This document shows, one piece after another, positions 9,690 to 19,791 of a stretch of DNA of 64,000 nucleotides (positions are counted from its first letter, which is position 1; each line of letters starts with the position of its first letter). Source of the DNA: Noviherbaspirillum soli (GTDB taxonomy: Bacteria; Pseudomonadota; Gammaproteobacteria; Burkholderiales; Burkholderiaceae_D); NCBI RefSeq assembly GCF_015352955.1, contig NZ_JACYOX010000024.1, forward strand, positions 27,742-91,741. The letters are read 5' to 3'. The position numbers and the translations under genes were made by a program. A model generated the notes under the pieces. That model had not been told where the DNA came from and did no database searches. It saw nothing but the letters and a program-made list of their open reading frames with translations.

Positions 9690-10085
9690 ATGACAGAGCG
9701 TAACAGCAAGCCAGAACTGATCGAACTGCCACCCATTCCCGCAAAACGCTATTTCACGATAGGCGAAGTCAGCGAGCTGTGTGGCGTCAAGCCGCACGTG
9801 CTGCGCTACTGGGAGCAGGAATTCACCCAGTTGAAGCCTGTAAAGCGGCGCGGCAACCGCCGTTATTACCAGCATCATGAAGTGCTGCTGATCCGGCGCA
9901 TCCGCGAACTGCTTTATGAGCAGGGCTTTACCATCAGCGGCGCCCGCAACAAGCTGGGCAATCGCCTGGCCGAGCATGGCGCGATCGAGGAAGAGCCGGT
10001 TGCGCCGCCCGAGCCACAGGTCGACCTGCTTGCCATTCGCAACGAACTGGTCGATATCTTGCGGCTGTTGCGGCCAAACGCCTGA
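9690..10085 (+). CDS. MerR-family transcriptional regulator
   Basis: 131 residues. The N-terminal winged HTH of MerR proteins is visible at about 20-90 (RYFTIGEVSELCGVKPHVLRYWE, then RRGNRRYYQHHEV). A short C-terminal helical tail follows, ending with DILRLLRP. No cysteine-rich effector-binding loop is present, so it is not a metal sensor of the classical type. Genes of this type follow ihfA in many proteobacteria. Only 10 bases separate it from ihfA. Its target is unknown. Confidence 0.9.
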   Translation: MTERNSKPELIELPPIPAKRYFTIGEVSELCGVKPHVLRYWEQEFTQLKPVKRRGNRRYYQHHEVLLIRRIRELLYEQGFTISGARNKLGNRLAEHGAIEEEPVAPPEPQVDLLAIRNELVDILRLLRPNA

Positions 10086-10113
10086 CACCTGACACCTCAG
10101 GCAAAAGGCTCCT

Positions 10114-10730
10114 TCAAGACTGAATCACCTCCAGGGCCGCGGCAATCTGCTGCGGCGTGTCGCGCGCTCCCATGATGCGCGCGACGTCGAGGGCGGTCAG
10201 GCCGCCGGCGTCGCGTGCGTCCGCCGGGGCGCCGTGACGCAGCAGAAGATCCACCACGTCGCACCGATTGAACATCGCTGCCACCATCAGGGCCGTGCGG
10301 CCGCCCGGCATTGCGCCTCCCACATCCGCTCATCGTTCCAGCAACATCGACACCATTGCCGCATTCGCCTTGTAAGCCGCTCCAGCCAGGGGTGCCTGGG
10401 CCTGGTCGTTGCAAGGCCGGATCGGCGCCAAGATCAGACAGCACCAGGGCCGCCTCGACGTGGCCGTGATAGCTGGCCAGCATCGGCAGGCCGTCGCCCT
10501 TGTGGTTACGCAGGCTGGCCGGCAGGCCTTGTTCCAGCAAGGGACGCAGGCGCTGCGCATTGCCGGGCGTCGCGCGCCGATTGCATGCACCACGCGTTCG
10601 GGAATGCGTTCCTGGTCGAAATGCGGGATCTTTTCGATGATTGACAGTTTTCCAGGGTGGCAGGGCCACGTTCGCCAAGGGAGCGTAATGACCGTTTATC
10701 ACTGAGCAAATGCCCTTGGCAGGTAGTCAA
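10114..10730 (-). pseudogene. katB-ankB remnant: 5' end of a catalase gene fused to a decayed ankyrin-repeat gene
   Basis: Read on the minus strand, the first part encodes catalase N-terminal sequence: TCQGHLLSD, then LGERGPATLEN. After a one-base loss near 10648 comes IEKIPHFDQERIPERVVHA, the highly conserved clade 3 catalase start. At about 10575 this runs straight into ankyrin repeats (RLRPLLEQGLPASLRNHKGD, GHVEAALVLSDLGADPA). A second frame change follows near 10415 (LAGAAYKANAAMVSMLLER). A TGA at 10330-10332 replaces the usual Gly codon, and then ADVGGAMPGGRTALMVAAMF continues in frame to the stop. In other bacteria an ankyrin gene (ankB) follows katB, so an internal deletion that removed most of katB explains the fusion. 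It is non-functional. Confidence 0.8.
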
Positions 10731-10758
10731 TGTGGGTCTCTTTTCGTTTATGACTATT

Positions 10759-10785
10759 CTTTCCGACCTTTCCGACCTTTCCGAC
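10759..10785. repeat. three tandem copies of CTTTCCGAC
   Basis: Three perfect 9-base copies are followed by a partial fourth. They lie just upstream of the catalase remnant on its 5' side, and no function is apparent. Confidence 0.85.
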
Positions 10786-10832
10786 CTTTCTGGCAGTCTG
10801 ATGTGGGGACAGCGTGGCTGAATGTTGTCGTA

Positions 10833-10860
10833 TTACAATTGTTACGTATTTAAATATAAA
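10833..10860 (+). promoter_or_regulatory. candidate promoter of the leuA leader transcript, in a non-coding AT-rich stretch
   Basis: The roughly 300 bases between the catalase remnant and the leuA leader peptide contain no gene I can support. An unusually AT-rich patch holds TTACAA (10833-10838) and TATAAA (10855-10860) with a 16-base spacer, a plausible sigma70 promoter. A TTGACA at 11007 lacks a good -10 and would start transcription at the leader ATG, so it was not chosen. Further downstream AACCTC-ACAAG-GAGGTT (10986-11002) can form a hairpin. Confidence 0.3.
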
Positions 10861-11042
10861 AATTGATAGTTCGAATTTGATTGATGGCTTTTCTTGAAAA
10901 GACTTTGCATGCGCTTGCTAATTAAGCGACGCGTCGTCCATGCAGACCTGCTTGACTTCATGGGGCGGTAGTTACCCGTTGATCGAACCTCACAAGGAGG
11001 TTTCACTTGACAGCAGCTTGTTTGCTCCCGTAAGGTTCGGAC

Positions 11043-13069
<2,027 letters not shown>

Positions 13070-13080
13070 CTTGGCGCATC

Positions 13081-13407
13081 TCAGCGCGTGCGCAGTTTGA
13101 GCATCAGGGCGTCGGTCTGCAACTGGGCCACGCTCTGCAGGCCGAGCTGCCAGGCGGCATTCAACTGATTGACTGATTGCCGCATCATTTGAAAGGCATT
13201 CGAGGCGGCTTCGGCCGGGGTTGCCGCGCGTTGCCGGCTCGCCTCGATGCACAACAGGAGTTCTTCCAGGGCAGGGCGGTGACGTCGGGGCGCTTCATCG
13301 ACGGCCTGACGCAACAGCTGACGGCGGAAAGTCTCGAATGCGCCCGGGTCTTCCTGATAGAGGCGAGACAAGGTGTCAAAGTCCGGCAATCTGGTATCTG
13401 TACCCAT
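13081..13407 (-). CDS. DUF3135 family protein
   Basis: 108 residues, no signal peptide, mostly helical. The LPDFDTLSRLYQEDPGAFE start and the central RQLLRQAVDEAP / LLLCIEASRQRAAT segment match the DUF3135 pattern of proteobacteria (recognised from memory; no structure-based function). It is convergent with leuA, with stops 11 bases apart. Confidence 0.7.
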   Translation of the reverse strand: MGTDTRLPDFDTLSRLYQEDPGAFETFRRQLLRQAVDEAPRRHRPALEELLLCIEASRQRAATPAEAASNAFQMMRQSVNQLNAAWQLGLQSVAQLQTDALMLKLRTR

Positions 13408-13578
13408 CGCGACCTCAATTTATTGTATTAATGATAATTTAATATAGTACCTGAAGTTGCCTTTTACGCAATATCAACAGACAGGGCTGCTCATACCGAA
13501 CCGTTTATTAAGTTTGTTAGCGAACAGACATCTATCCCTTCCGGTTTTAGTCTGAAATTTTTCAGATGGAGAATTGCG

Positions 13579-13983
13579 ATGAGGGCATCTTTCTTTCCCG
13601 TATCCAGGCAATGGGCTTGCGCTGTGTTGATGACTGTCGGCATGTTGAGCGGCACGGCTGCCATGGCCCAGTCCGCCGACCAGAATGCAACTATCCAAAA
13701 AGAACGCGCTGACTGCATGAACGGCAACAGCCAGCAGGACCGGGCTACCTGCATGCGCGAGGCTGGCGCGGCCAAGCAGGAGTCGCAGCGCGGCAATCTG
13801 CGCGACAGCGGCGATTACCGAGCCAATGAGAGCAAACGCTGCACTGCCCTGCCGGCGGCGGAGAAGGCCGATTGCGAACGGCGTGCAAATGGCGAGGGAA
13901 GCGTCAGTGGCAGCGTCGGCGGCGGAGGCGTGGTCCGTGAACTGGTCACGCCGGTACCGGCCGGACAAGGCGGGAGCAAGTAA
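13579..13983 (+). CDS. exported hypothetical protein
   Basis: 134 residues. Signal peptide with cleavage after GTAAMAQ; the mature part is small, hydrophilic and has four cysteines in a regular spacing (DCMNGNSQQDRATCMREAG, then KRCTALP and DCERRANG), suggesting two periplasmic disulfides. It ends in a glycine-rich stretch. It resembles short exported proteins common in Oxalobacteraceae whose function is unknown. The start has AGATGGAGAATTGCG upstream with GGAG properly placed. Confidence 0.7.
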   Translation: MRASFFPVSRQWACAVLMTVGMLSGTAAMAQSADQNATIQKERADCMNGNSQQDRATCMREAGAAKQESQRGNLRDSGDYRANESKRCTALPAAEKADCERRANGEGSVSGSVGGGGVVRELVTPVPAGQGGSK

Positions 13984-14214
13984 GTAGGCAATGACCAGGA
14001 TGCGCGATTGGGCTGCTGGCGGCAGGCTTCCGACAGCAAAGCATCCCTTATGTCATGCTGCCGGTCTCTTCCGCCCGGCGCATCTTCTTGAAAATGGAGC
14101 GCCCATCATGCAAGGCCGCTGCTGAGGGAATCGAAAATGTAAGGATCTGCATCATTTGAACGATCATTGCTGTTCGGCATGTATATTGGTCGGCAATTCA
14201 TCAAGGAGCCAGAC

Positions 14215-14664
14215 ATGAAATCGATCCTCAGCGCCGCTGCTTTAATGATTGCCACCACCAGCGCCGCATTCATCGCGGCACCGGCACAGGCCCAGATCAA
14301 CTTCAACATCATCATCGGCGACGCGCCGCCGCCGCCGCGTTATGAAGTGATGCCCGCCGGCCGACCGGGCTATCTGTGGGCGCCGGGCTTCTGGAGCTGG
14401 GATGGCCGCCGGCATGTGTGGCAGGACGGGCATTGGGAGCGGGTTCGCCAGGGAGAGATCTATGTGCGACCCGAATGGGTGCGCGTGGACAATGGCTGGC
14501 GCTTGAGGGAAGGCGGCTGGCGGCGCGATGCGCAGCCATATCGCGAGTCGCATGAGCGGAATGAGCGGCATGAGCATCATGAGCGCCATGACCATGACCA
14601 TGGCCGGGACGAACGGCGTGGCGGCTTCTGCCCGCCGGGACAGGCCAAGAAGGGCAACTGCTGA
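14215..14664 (+). CDS. exported YXWGXW-repeat protein with His-rich tail
   Basis: 149 residues from ATG 14215 (AAGGAG 8 bases upstream). A signal peptide ending at AAPAQAQ is followed by aromatic repeats GYLWAPGFWSWDGRRHVW and DGHWERVRQGEIYVRPEW of the YXWGXW type. The C-terminus alternates His with Glu, Arg and Asp (ERHEHHERHDHDHGRDE), a potential metal-binding tail. It is probably periplasmic or surface-associated; the repeat family has no established function. Confidence 0.75.
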   Translation: MKSILSAAALMIATTSAAFIAAPAQAQINFNIIIGDAPPPPRYEVMPAGRPGYLWAPGFWSWDGRRHVWQDGHWERVRQGEIYVRPEWVRVDNGWRLREGGWRRDAQPYRESHERNERHEHHERHDHDHGRDERRGGFCPPGQAKKGNC

Positions 14665-14762
14665 GAGGAGCGCCGCGGTGGCGTGCATGATTGTCTGCGC
14701 CCGCGCATGACCGGCTCTTCGGCAGCGGTATATTGTTTCAACATGCAAAGGAGGACGTCGTC

Positions 14763-14978
14763 ATGCCATCGGAGTATTACACCCGCCGCGTCGGCAAACG
14801 CCTGACTTATCTGATCGCCTATGACAAGGGCGAATACTTTATCGAGCGCGACGGCCAGATGAAAAAGGCCGTGCCGGATGCTGTTGCCACTGGCATCGAC
14901 CCTGACGAGGCAACTCCCAGCCTGATGCGGCGCCTTGCGATTGGCGATATCGAAAGCCTGAACGGCATGGACGAGTAG
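14763..14978 (+). CDS. small hypothetical protein
   Basis: 71 residues from ATG 14763, chosen because AAAGGAGG is optimally placed. There is no signal peptide or membrane segment; the protein is acidic at its end (IGDIESLNGMDE). The sequence MPSEYYTRRVGKRLTYLIAYDK suggests a compact beta-rich domain. I do not recognise the family. Confidence 0.65.
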   Translation: MPSEYYTRRVGKRLTYLIAYDKGEYFIERDGQMKKAVPDAVATGIDPDEATPSLMRRLAIGDIESLNGMDE

Positions 14979-15008
14979 AGCAGAACGGTCAGCATTATTC
15001 ACGCGCAG

Positions 15009-15039
15009 AGAGGCGCGGCGTCCCTGGCGCCGCGCCTCT
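15009..15039 (+). terminator. GC-rich hairpin after the 71-aa gene
   Basis: Perfect 12-bp stem AGAGGCGCGGCG/CGCCGCGCCTCT with loop TCCCTGG. There is no U-run, so it may be a stabilising or weak terminator structure. Confidence 0.5.
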
Positions 15040-15186
15040 GTCTCATGGTGCCTTCCTGCCTGCCGGATCCGTCATGGCGATACAACTCGATACAAAGCGG
15101 ACAATGCTGACATTTCCTTGATACAAGCGGTGGGCATCATGCATACCTGTGCATGGCACAACCCTAAACCGTTGAAAGGAATCATC

Positions 15187-15663
15187 ATGAAACATCTGCG
15201 CGCCACACTCGTCTCCGGTCTCATGGCTGCCGGCCTTGCCTCCGCGGTCCATGCCGCGCCGCCGATGCCAGCCGGTCCGGCGCACGATCATGGCAACATG
15301 CAGGGCATGGAGCATGGCGCTGAACATCACCGCGAAGCCATGGCACGCCGCCAGGCGGTGCTGCATGACAAGCTCAAGCTGACCGGCAGCCAGGAAGCCG
15401 CCTGGAAAACCTATGTCGAGGCAATCAGGCCGCCGCAAGCGGAAGGCCGGCCGGGCCGCCCGGATCGCGCCGAATGGGAAAAGCTGTCCGCGCCGGAACG
15501 CATGGAAAAAATGCTGGCCATGATGAAGGAGCGCGAGGCGCGCATGACCACGCACCTGGCTGCGATGAAGACCTTCTACGCCACGCTGTCGCCGCTGCAG
15601 CAGCAGATCTTCAATGACAACGTGGGTGGCCGCATGCACGGCCGCCACGGCGGCCGCGGCTGA
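15187..15663 (+). CDS. Spy/CpxP-family periplasmic protein (LTXXQ-like)
   Basis: 158 residues from ATG 15187 with GAAAGGA upstream. After the signal peptide (SGLMAAGLASAVHA) comes a His/Met-rich segment (HDHGNMQGMEHGAEHHREAM). An all-helical domain follows with LHDKLKLTGSQEAAWKTYVEA and a later copy, TFYATLSPLQQQIFNDN, the paired LTxxQ-type motifs of Spy/CpxP. These act as ATP-independent periplasmic chaperones or envelope-stress sensors. The His/Met-rich stretch could bind copper, but that is inference. Confidence 0.8.
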   Translation: MKHLRATLVSGLMAAGLASAVHAAPPMPAGPAHDHGNMQGMEHGAEHHREAMARRQAVLHDKLKLTGSQEAAWKTYVEAIRPPQAEGRPGRPDRAEWEKLSAPERMEKMLAMMKEREARMTTHLAAMKTFYATLSPLQQQIFNDNVGGRMHGRHGGRG

Positions 15664-15688
15664 TCCTGACGCGGGGCGGGCGTTGACA

Positions 15689-15720
15689 AGCCAGGCGCCT
15701 GGTCGCTCAGGCGCCTGGCT
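15689..15720. terminator. bidirectional hairpin between convergent genes
   Basis: Perfect 12-bp stem AGCCAGGCGCCT/AGGCGCCTGGCT with an 8-base loop. It lies after the Spy-like gene and overlaps the last codons of the opposite-strand permease gene, so it can serve both transcripts. No U-run is seen. Confidence 0.55.
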
Positions 15721-16852
15721 GGCGCAACACCAGCCAGGCCAGGACGGCCGCCACCGCCAAAAAAGGCAGGGAGTAGGCATGGAAGACGATCCATGCACGG
15801 CGGTCCGGCGTCATGCGCAGCGCGATGATGTTGGCAAGCGATCCCAGCATGAAGCCGAAACCGCCAACGTTGACGCCATAGGCAATCACTTTCCAGTCCT
15901 GGCTGTACTGGGCCAGCAGGATGGCCGCCGGCACGTTGCTGACCACTTGTGACGCGGCGATGGCCGTAGCGTACAGATGCCAGGCAATATCCAGATCGAT
16001 GGCCGCGATCAGGTTCTTCACGGGCGGCAGCGCGCCCAGCAGACGCAGGTCGATGAACATCAGCACGAATACCAGCAGCAGCCCCCAGTCTATGCGCAGC
16101 AGCACGCCGCGACGTGCAATCAGCAGGGGCGCAAGCACCAGCAGCGCGGCAAGCGGGCGATGCATGTCAGTCAACACCAGGAAGGGCAGGTAAAGCGCCA
16201 GCGAGAGGCCGAGCTGCAGCCGGTCGGTTTTCGCCGCGGCTTGTCGCTGCGGAAAATGCAGGGCGCGGCCGGAAAAGGACAGCAGGGTCAGCAGCAGCAA
16301 TGGCGCCAGCAGCAGCAAGGTCAGCGGCAGCATCGTCCATGCGAATTGCGCGAAGCTGGTATGGGAAAGCTGCCACAGAAACAGGTTTTGCGGATTGCCC
16401 ACTGGCGTCAGGACCGAGCCTGCATTGGCGGCGAGCGCTTCAAACACGATCAGCCGGGTCAGGGGCAACCCGGTGTCCCTGAGGGTCAGGGTCAGCGGGA
16501 CGATCACGAACAGGGCGACATCGTTGGTCAGCACGGTGGCCAGCGCCGCGGTCGATGCCACCAGCAACAGCGCCAGCAGGCGTTCGCTCGACATCAGGGC
16601 GACCAGCCGCCGCGCCAGATGCGGCAGCCAGCCGCTCAACTCGATCCCCTTGGTCAGGATCAGCAAGCCCAGCAGGGTGCCAACGGTGCGCCAGTCCACC
16701 AGGGACGGGTAGCTGCCAATCCGGCCTGGCGCGGCCAGCGTCAGCGCCGCCAGCGCCAGCAGCAGGATGCGCAGCAGCATGTCGCCCGCCAGGCCCCTGG
16801 CGAGGGCCTGCAGCGGCGACATGGATGGCGCCGCCGGAACGCCGTCAGCCAT
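15707..16852 (-). CDS. ArsB/NhaD/SLC13-like permease
   Basis: 381 residues with about ten hydrophobic segments. It shows two inverted-repeat signatures of the ion-transporter superfamily: VLTNDVALFVIVPLTL with GSVLTPVGNPQNLFLW in the first half, and SQVVSNVPAAILLAQY with VGGFGFMLGSLANIIAL in the second. The Asn-rich TPVGNPQN motif is typical of these anion/Na+-coupled carriers. The substrate cannot be read from the sequence; no ars genes adjoin. Its ATG overlaps by 8 bases the stop region of the small gene upstream, so the two are translationally coupled. Confidence 0.82.
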   Translation of the reverse strand: MADGVPAAPSMSPLQALARGLAGDMLLRILLLALAALTLAAPGRIGSYPSLVDWRTVGTLLGLLILTKGIELSGWLPHLARRLVALMSSERLLALLLVASTAALATVLTNDVALFVIVPLTLTLRDTGLPLTRLIVFEALAANAGSVLTPVGNPQNLFLWQLSHTSFAQFAWTMLPLTLLLLAPLLLLTLLSFSGRALHFPQRQAAAKTDRLQLGLSLALYLPFLVLTDMHRPLAALLVLAPLLIARRGVLLRIDWGLLLVFVLMFIDLRLLGALPPVKNLIAAIDLDIAWHLYATAIAASQVVSNVPAAILLAQYSQDWKVIAYGVNVGGFGFMLGSLANIIALRMTPDRRAWIVFHAYSLPFLAVAAVLAWLVLRQPGA

Positions 16853-17072
16853 TATTCCTTACCCATTCGACCGACCAGGCGCGGGCATGCTCGATGGCTG
16901 CGGCCCGGCTCGGGAATGGGACTTCGGGTGTGAAATCGGTGGCGCCCATGTCGGCACGGTCGGCGTAACGCGTTATCTGCACGCTGGCATGAAAGCTGCC
17001 ATCCGGCAGCGGTATGGCAATGCAGCGCAGCAGGTAGCCCTGGTTGGCAAAGGTTTTCTCGCCCTTTATCAC
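16845..17072 (-). CDS. small conserved-type hypothetical protein, coupled to the permease
   Basis: 75 residues (IKGEKTFANQGYLLRCIAIP start, AAAIEHARAWSVEWVRNNG end). It looks like a compact alpha-beta domain: a first strand, a short DGSFHASVQITRY strand, and a C-terminal helix after PFPSRAAA. There is no signal peptide. Its stop overlaps the permease start. The layout resembles another small protein in this window (34413-34619). Function unknown. Confidence 0.65.
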   Translation of the reverse strand: MIKGEKTFANQGYLLRCIAIPLPDGSFHASVQITRYADRADMGATDFTPEVPFPSRAAAIEHARAWSVEWVRNNG

Positions 17073-17206
17073 GATCGGATGCCCGGTGTCTTGGAAGTAG
17101 GCTGGATTATAGCTCCGTGTAACTATGTCCCATGAACTGCTGCCGCGAATTGCGTCAATCGAAACTTAATCAATGAAATCAATGGATTAACATAACACGA
17201 CCTGGG

Positions 17207-17215
17207 TTATCCACA
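17207..17215 (+). promoter_or_regulatory. single consensus DnaA box
   Basis: TTATCCACA, a perfect DnaA 9-mer, in the intergenic gap 17073-17249. Only one copy was seen, so it is not an origin; it may be a chance match or a regulatory box. Confidence 0.35.
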
Positions 17216-17249
17216 GCATTGTCCACTGGAAATGTGGGTAAGGCAGGAC

Positions 17250-17588
17250 TCAGCGCAAGGGGAAGCGCGCTTCCAGCACGGTTCGGACGGCAAAACTGCG
17301 TGCAGTTTCGCGCACATCCTTCAAGGTGGTCTGGGCCGCGCTCATGCCGCCGAGCAGGCTGGCGGTGGCGTTCACCAGGTCCTGGTATCTGTCCTGGCAT
17401 GCCGACATGGCGGCATCGGCGATGTCGGCAACCAGCGCATCCGACTTGATATAGCGGCTTGCATACACATTCATGCAGCGAAAGTAGGTGCCATAGGCCT
17501 CGTCCTGTGCGGTCTGGCGGTCTGCGCCCTGGCTGTGCGCGCCAAAGGCCGGGAAAACGAAAGCGAGGGCGATCCAGTATTTTTTCAT
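17250..17588 (-). CDS. exported hypothetical protein
   Basis: 112 residues. Signal peptide MKKYWIALAFVFPAFGAHSQG, then a helical soluble domain with two cysteines (YFRCMNVYASRYIKSD, SACQDRYQDLVN) probably joined by a periplasmic disulfide. No family recognised. It is divergent from the chemoreceptor gene that follows and separated from it by about 160 bases. Confidence 0.65.
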   Translation of the reverse strand: MKKYWIALAFVFPAFGAHSQGADRQTAQDEAYGTYFRCMNVYASRYIKSDALVADIADAAMSACQDRYQDLVNATASLLGGMSAAQTTLKDVRETARSFAVRTVLEARFPLR

Positions 17589-17747
17589 GATGAGTACGGT
17601 TGGAATGAACGGCGAAGTTTGCCATGAATTGCACGAAGGGCGGAGCCCTGGCAGTCATGACGACGGAAAGGCCATTCAGTTTTTTCGAGGCAAGACGTTA
17701 TAGAGCGTACGCCAGTCAACTGTGTAACTCCCTTCCGGAACCGATCC

Positions 17748-19712
17748 ATGTCTTCTTTCCTTCAGCGTCTGCAGCAATCCGTCGGCACCCGGATTTCCGT
17801 TGCCATATTTGTCCTGGCGACATTGATTTTCACGCTCTATGCCTGGGCGCTTGCATATTCCAGCGCGCAGGATGTCGAGCGGCGGGCAGTGGAGTTTGCA
17901 AGCGAGAAAAGCCGTTCCGTGGTGGACATGACTGCCATGTTCGCCCACGCCTCCGCCAGCGCCACCACGCGCTTCGCAAAAATGCTGGAGACGGGTTTTC
18001 CGGGCCAGTTCTCCCTGGACGACAGCCGCGCCGTGGAGATCGGCGGCCGCAGGGTCGCGATGCTGAAGAATGGTGACAGCGACATCAACCTCGATTTCAC
18101 CGTGGTCGACCGCTTTACCGCGCAGAGCGGCGTTTCCGCCACGGTATTTGCGAAGCAGGGCGACGATTTCGTCCGTGTGTCGACCTCCGTCAAGAAGGAA
18201 AATGGCGAGCGAGCGGTGGGCACGGTGCTTGACCGCACCCATCCCGGCTATGCGCCGCTGATGGCCGGACAGCGCTATGCCGGACTGGCAGCCCTGTTCG
18301 GCAGGCAGTACATGACCCAGTACGACCCGGTGCGCAATGCCGCCGGGCAGGTGGTGGGCGTGTTGTACGTGGGCGTGGATATCGATGCCGAGATCGCCGC
18401 GCTCAAGGAGCGCATCCGGTCGGTGAAGCTGGGTGATAGCGGCTATTTCTATGTGCTCGATGCCAGGCCGGGCAAGGATTTCGGCCGCATGCTGGTGCAT
18501 CCTTCGCTGGAAGGCCGGAACGTGCTGGCGGCCAAGTCGGCCGACGGGCGTGAGCTGTTCCGGGAAATCCTCGAGCGCAAGCAGGGCGACACCCGCTACC
18601 TGTGGCAGGACAAGGACGGTGCGGCCGCAAAGGAAAAGTTTGCCGCATTCGCCCATGAGAAGAATTGGAACTGGGTGGTGGTCGGCAGCGCTTATGTCGA
18701 TGACATGACGCGCGAGGTCAAGGCGCTGCGCAATCGCTATGCTTTTTTCGGCATCGCCGCGGTGCTGGCGCTGGTCGGGCTGCTGTACTTCTTCATCCGG
18801 CGCGCCGTCACGCTGCCGCTGGCACGGGCCACCGCGGCAGCGCAGCGCCTGGCTACCGGCGACCTCACCGCGACCCTGCAAACCCATCGCAGCGATGAAA
18901 TCGGGCAACTGATGCAGGCCATGAACGGCACCAGCCAGGGGCTGACCGATGTGGTGAGGCGGGTGAGGACAGGCGCCGGCCAGATCGCCGCCGCCTCCGG
19001 CGAGATCGCCACCGGCAATCTGGATCTGTCGGAGCGGACCGAGCGCCAGGCCGGTTCGCTGCGCGACACCGCGGCGGCGATGAACCAGCTGACTGCCGCC
19101 GTACAGCAAAACAGCAGCGACGCGGACCAGGCGCAGCGCCTGGCAGCCAGCGCGGCCGAAGTCGCTGCGCGCGGTGGCGCGGCGGTGGGCGACGTGGTGC
19201 AGACGATGGAGCAGATCAGCCAGGCATCCCGTCGCATGGCCGATATCATCAGCGTCATCGACGGCATTGCTTTCCAGACCAATATCCTGGCGCTGAACGC
19301 CGCAGTGGAAGCGGCACGGGCCGGCGAGCAGGGCCGCGGCTTTGCCGTGGTGGCGGGCGAGGTGCGGGTGCTGGCGCAGCGCAGCGCTGCGGCTGCGCAT
19401 GAAATCAAGGGACTGATCGACGCGTCGGCCGGCAGGGTGGAAGCCGGCGGCGTCCAGGTCCGTCGCGCAGGCGCAACAATGGATGAAGTGGTCAGCGGGG
19501 TCCAGGAACTGAGTGCGCTGATGGCCGGAATCAGCCAGGCAAGCCGCCAGCAGAGCGAGGGTATTGCGAAGGTCGACAGCATGGTCAGCCAGATGGACGA
19601 CGTCACACAGCAGAACGCCGCGATGGTGGAGCAGGCTGCCGCCGCGGCGGCGTCTCTGCAGGAACAGGCAGCCACGCTGGTGGGCATGGTCGATACCTTC
19701 AAGGTAGGCTGA
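17748..19712 (+). CDS. methyl-accepting chemotaxis protein with periplasmic Cache domain
   Basis: 654 residues. TM1 is at about 15-37 and a periplasmic Cache_3/Cache_2-fusion-type sensor spans about 38-330 ([27 protein letters not shown] is typical). TM2 is near 335-350, a HAMP region follows, and the cytoplasmic signalling hairpin carries the conserved tip [20 protein letters not shown]. The ligand is unknown; Cache sensors usually bind small carboxylates, amino acids or amines. It relays to CheA/CheW encoded elsewhere. There is no strong Shine-Dalgarno. Confidence 0.95.
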   Translation: MSSFLQRLQQSVGTRISVAIFVLATLIFTLYAWALAYSSAQDVERRAVEFASEKSRSVVDMTAMFAHASASATTRFAKMLETGFPGQFSLDDSRAVEIGGRRVAMLKNGDSDINLDFTVVDRFTAQSGVSATVFAKQGDDFVRVSTSVKKENGERAVGTVLDRTHPGYAPLMAGQRYAGLAALFGRQYMTQYDPVRNAAGQVVGVLYVGVDIDAEIAALKERIRSVKLGDSGYFYVLDARPGKDFGRMLVHPSLEGRNVLAAKSADGRELFREILERKQGDTRYLWQDKDGAAAKEKFAAFAHEKNWNWVVVGSAYVDDMTREVKALRNRYAFFGIAAVLALVGLLYFFIRRAVTLPLARATAAAQRLATGDLTATLQTHRSDEIGQLMQAMNGTSQGLTDVVRRVRTGAGQIAAASGEIATGNLDLSERTERQAGSLRDTAAAMNQLTAAVQQNSSDADQAQRLAASAAEVAARGGAAVGDVVQTMEQISQASRRMADIISVIDGIAFQTNILALNAAVEAARAGEQGRGFAVVAGEVRVLAQRSAAAAHEIKGLIDASAGRVEAGGVQVRRAGATMDEVVSGVQELSALMAGISQASRQQSEGIAKVDSMVSQMDDVTQQNAAMVEQAAAAAASLQEQAATLVGMVDTFKVG

Positions 19713-19791
19713 GGCAGACGGAAATATTTCCATATGGAAGCAAAAAATCCGAAATGCTGAGACAATGCGGTTTTAATTTCCATTAGGCATT

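Noticed and set aside
11007..11035. TTGACA as -35 for leuA
   Set aside because: The -10 position reads GTAAGG, and transcription would start at the leader ATG, removing its ribosome-binding site.
17676..19733. 685-codon minus-strand frame over the chemoreceptor
   Set aside because: Antisense shadow; the plus-strand protein has a complete chemoreceptor architecture.
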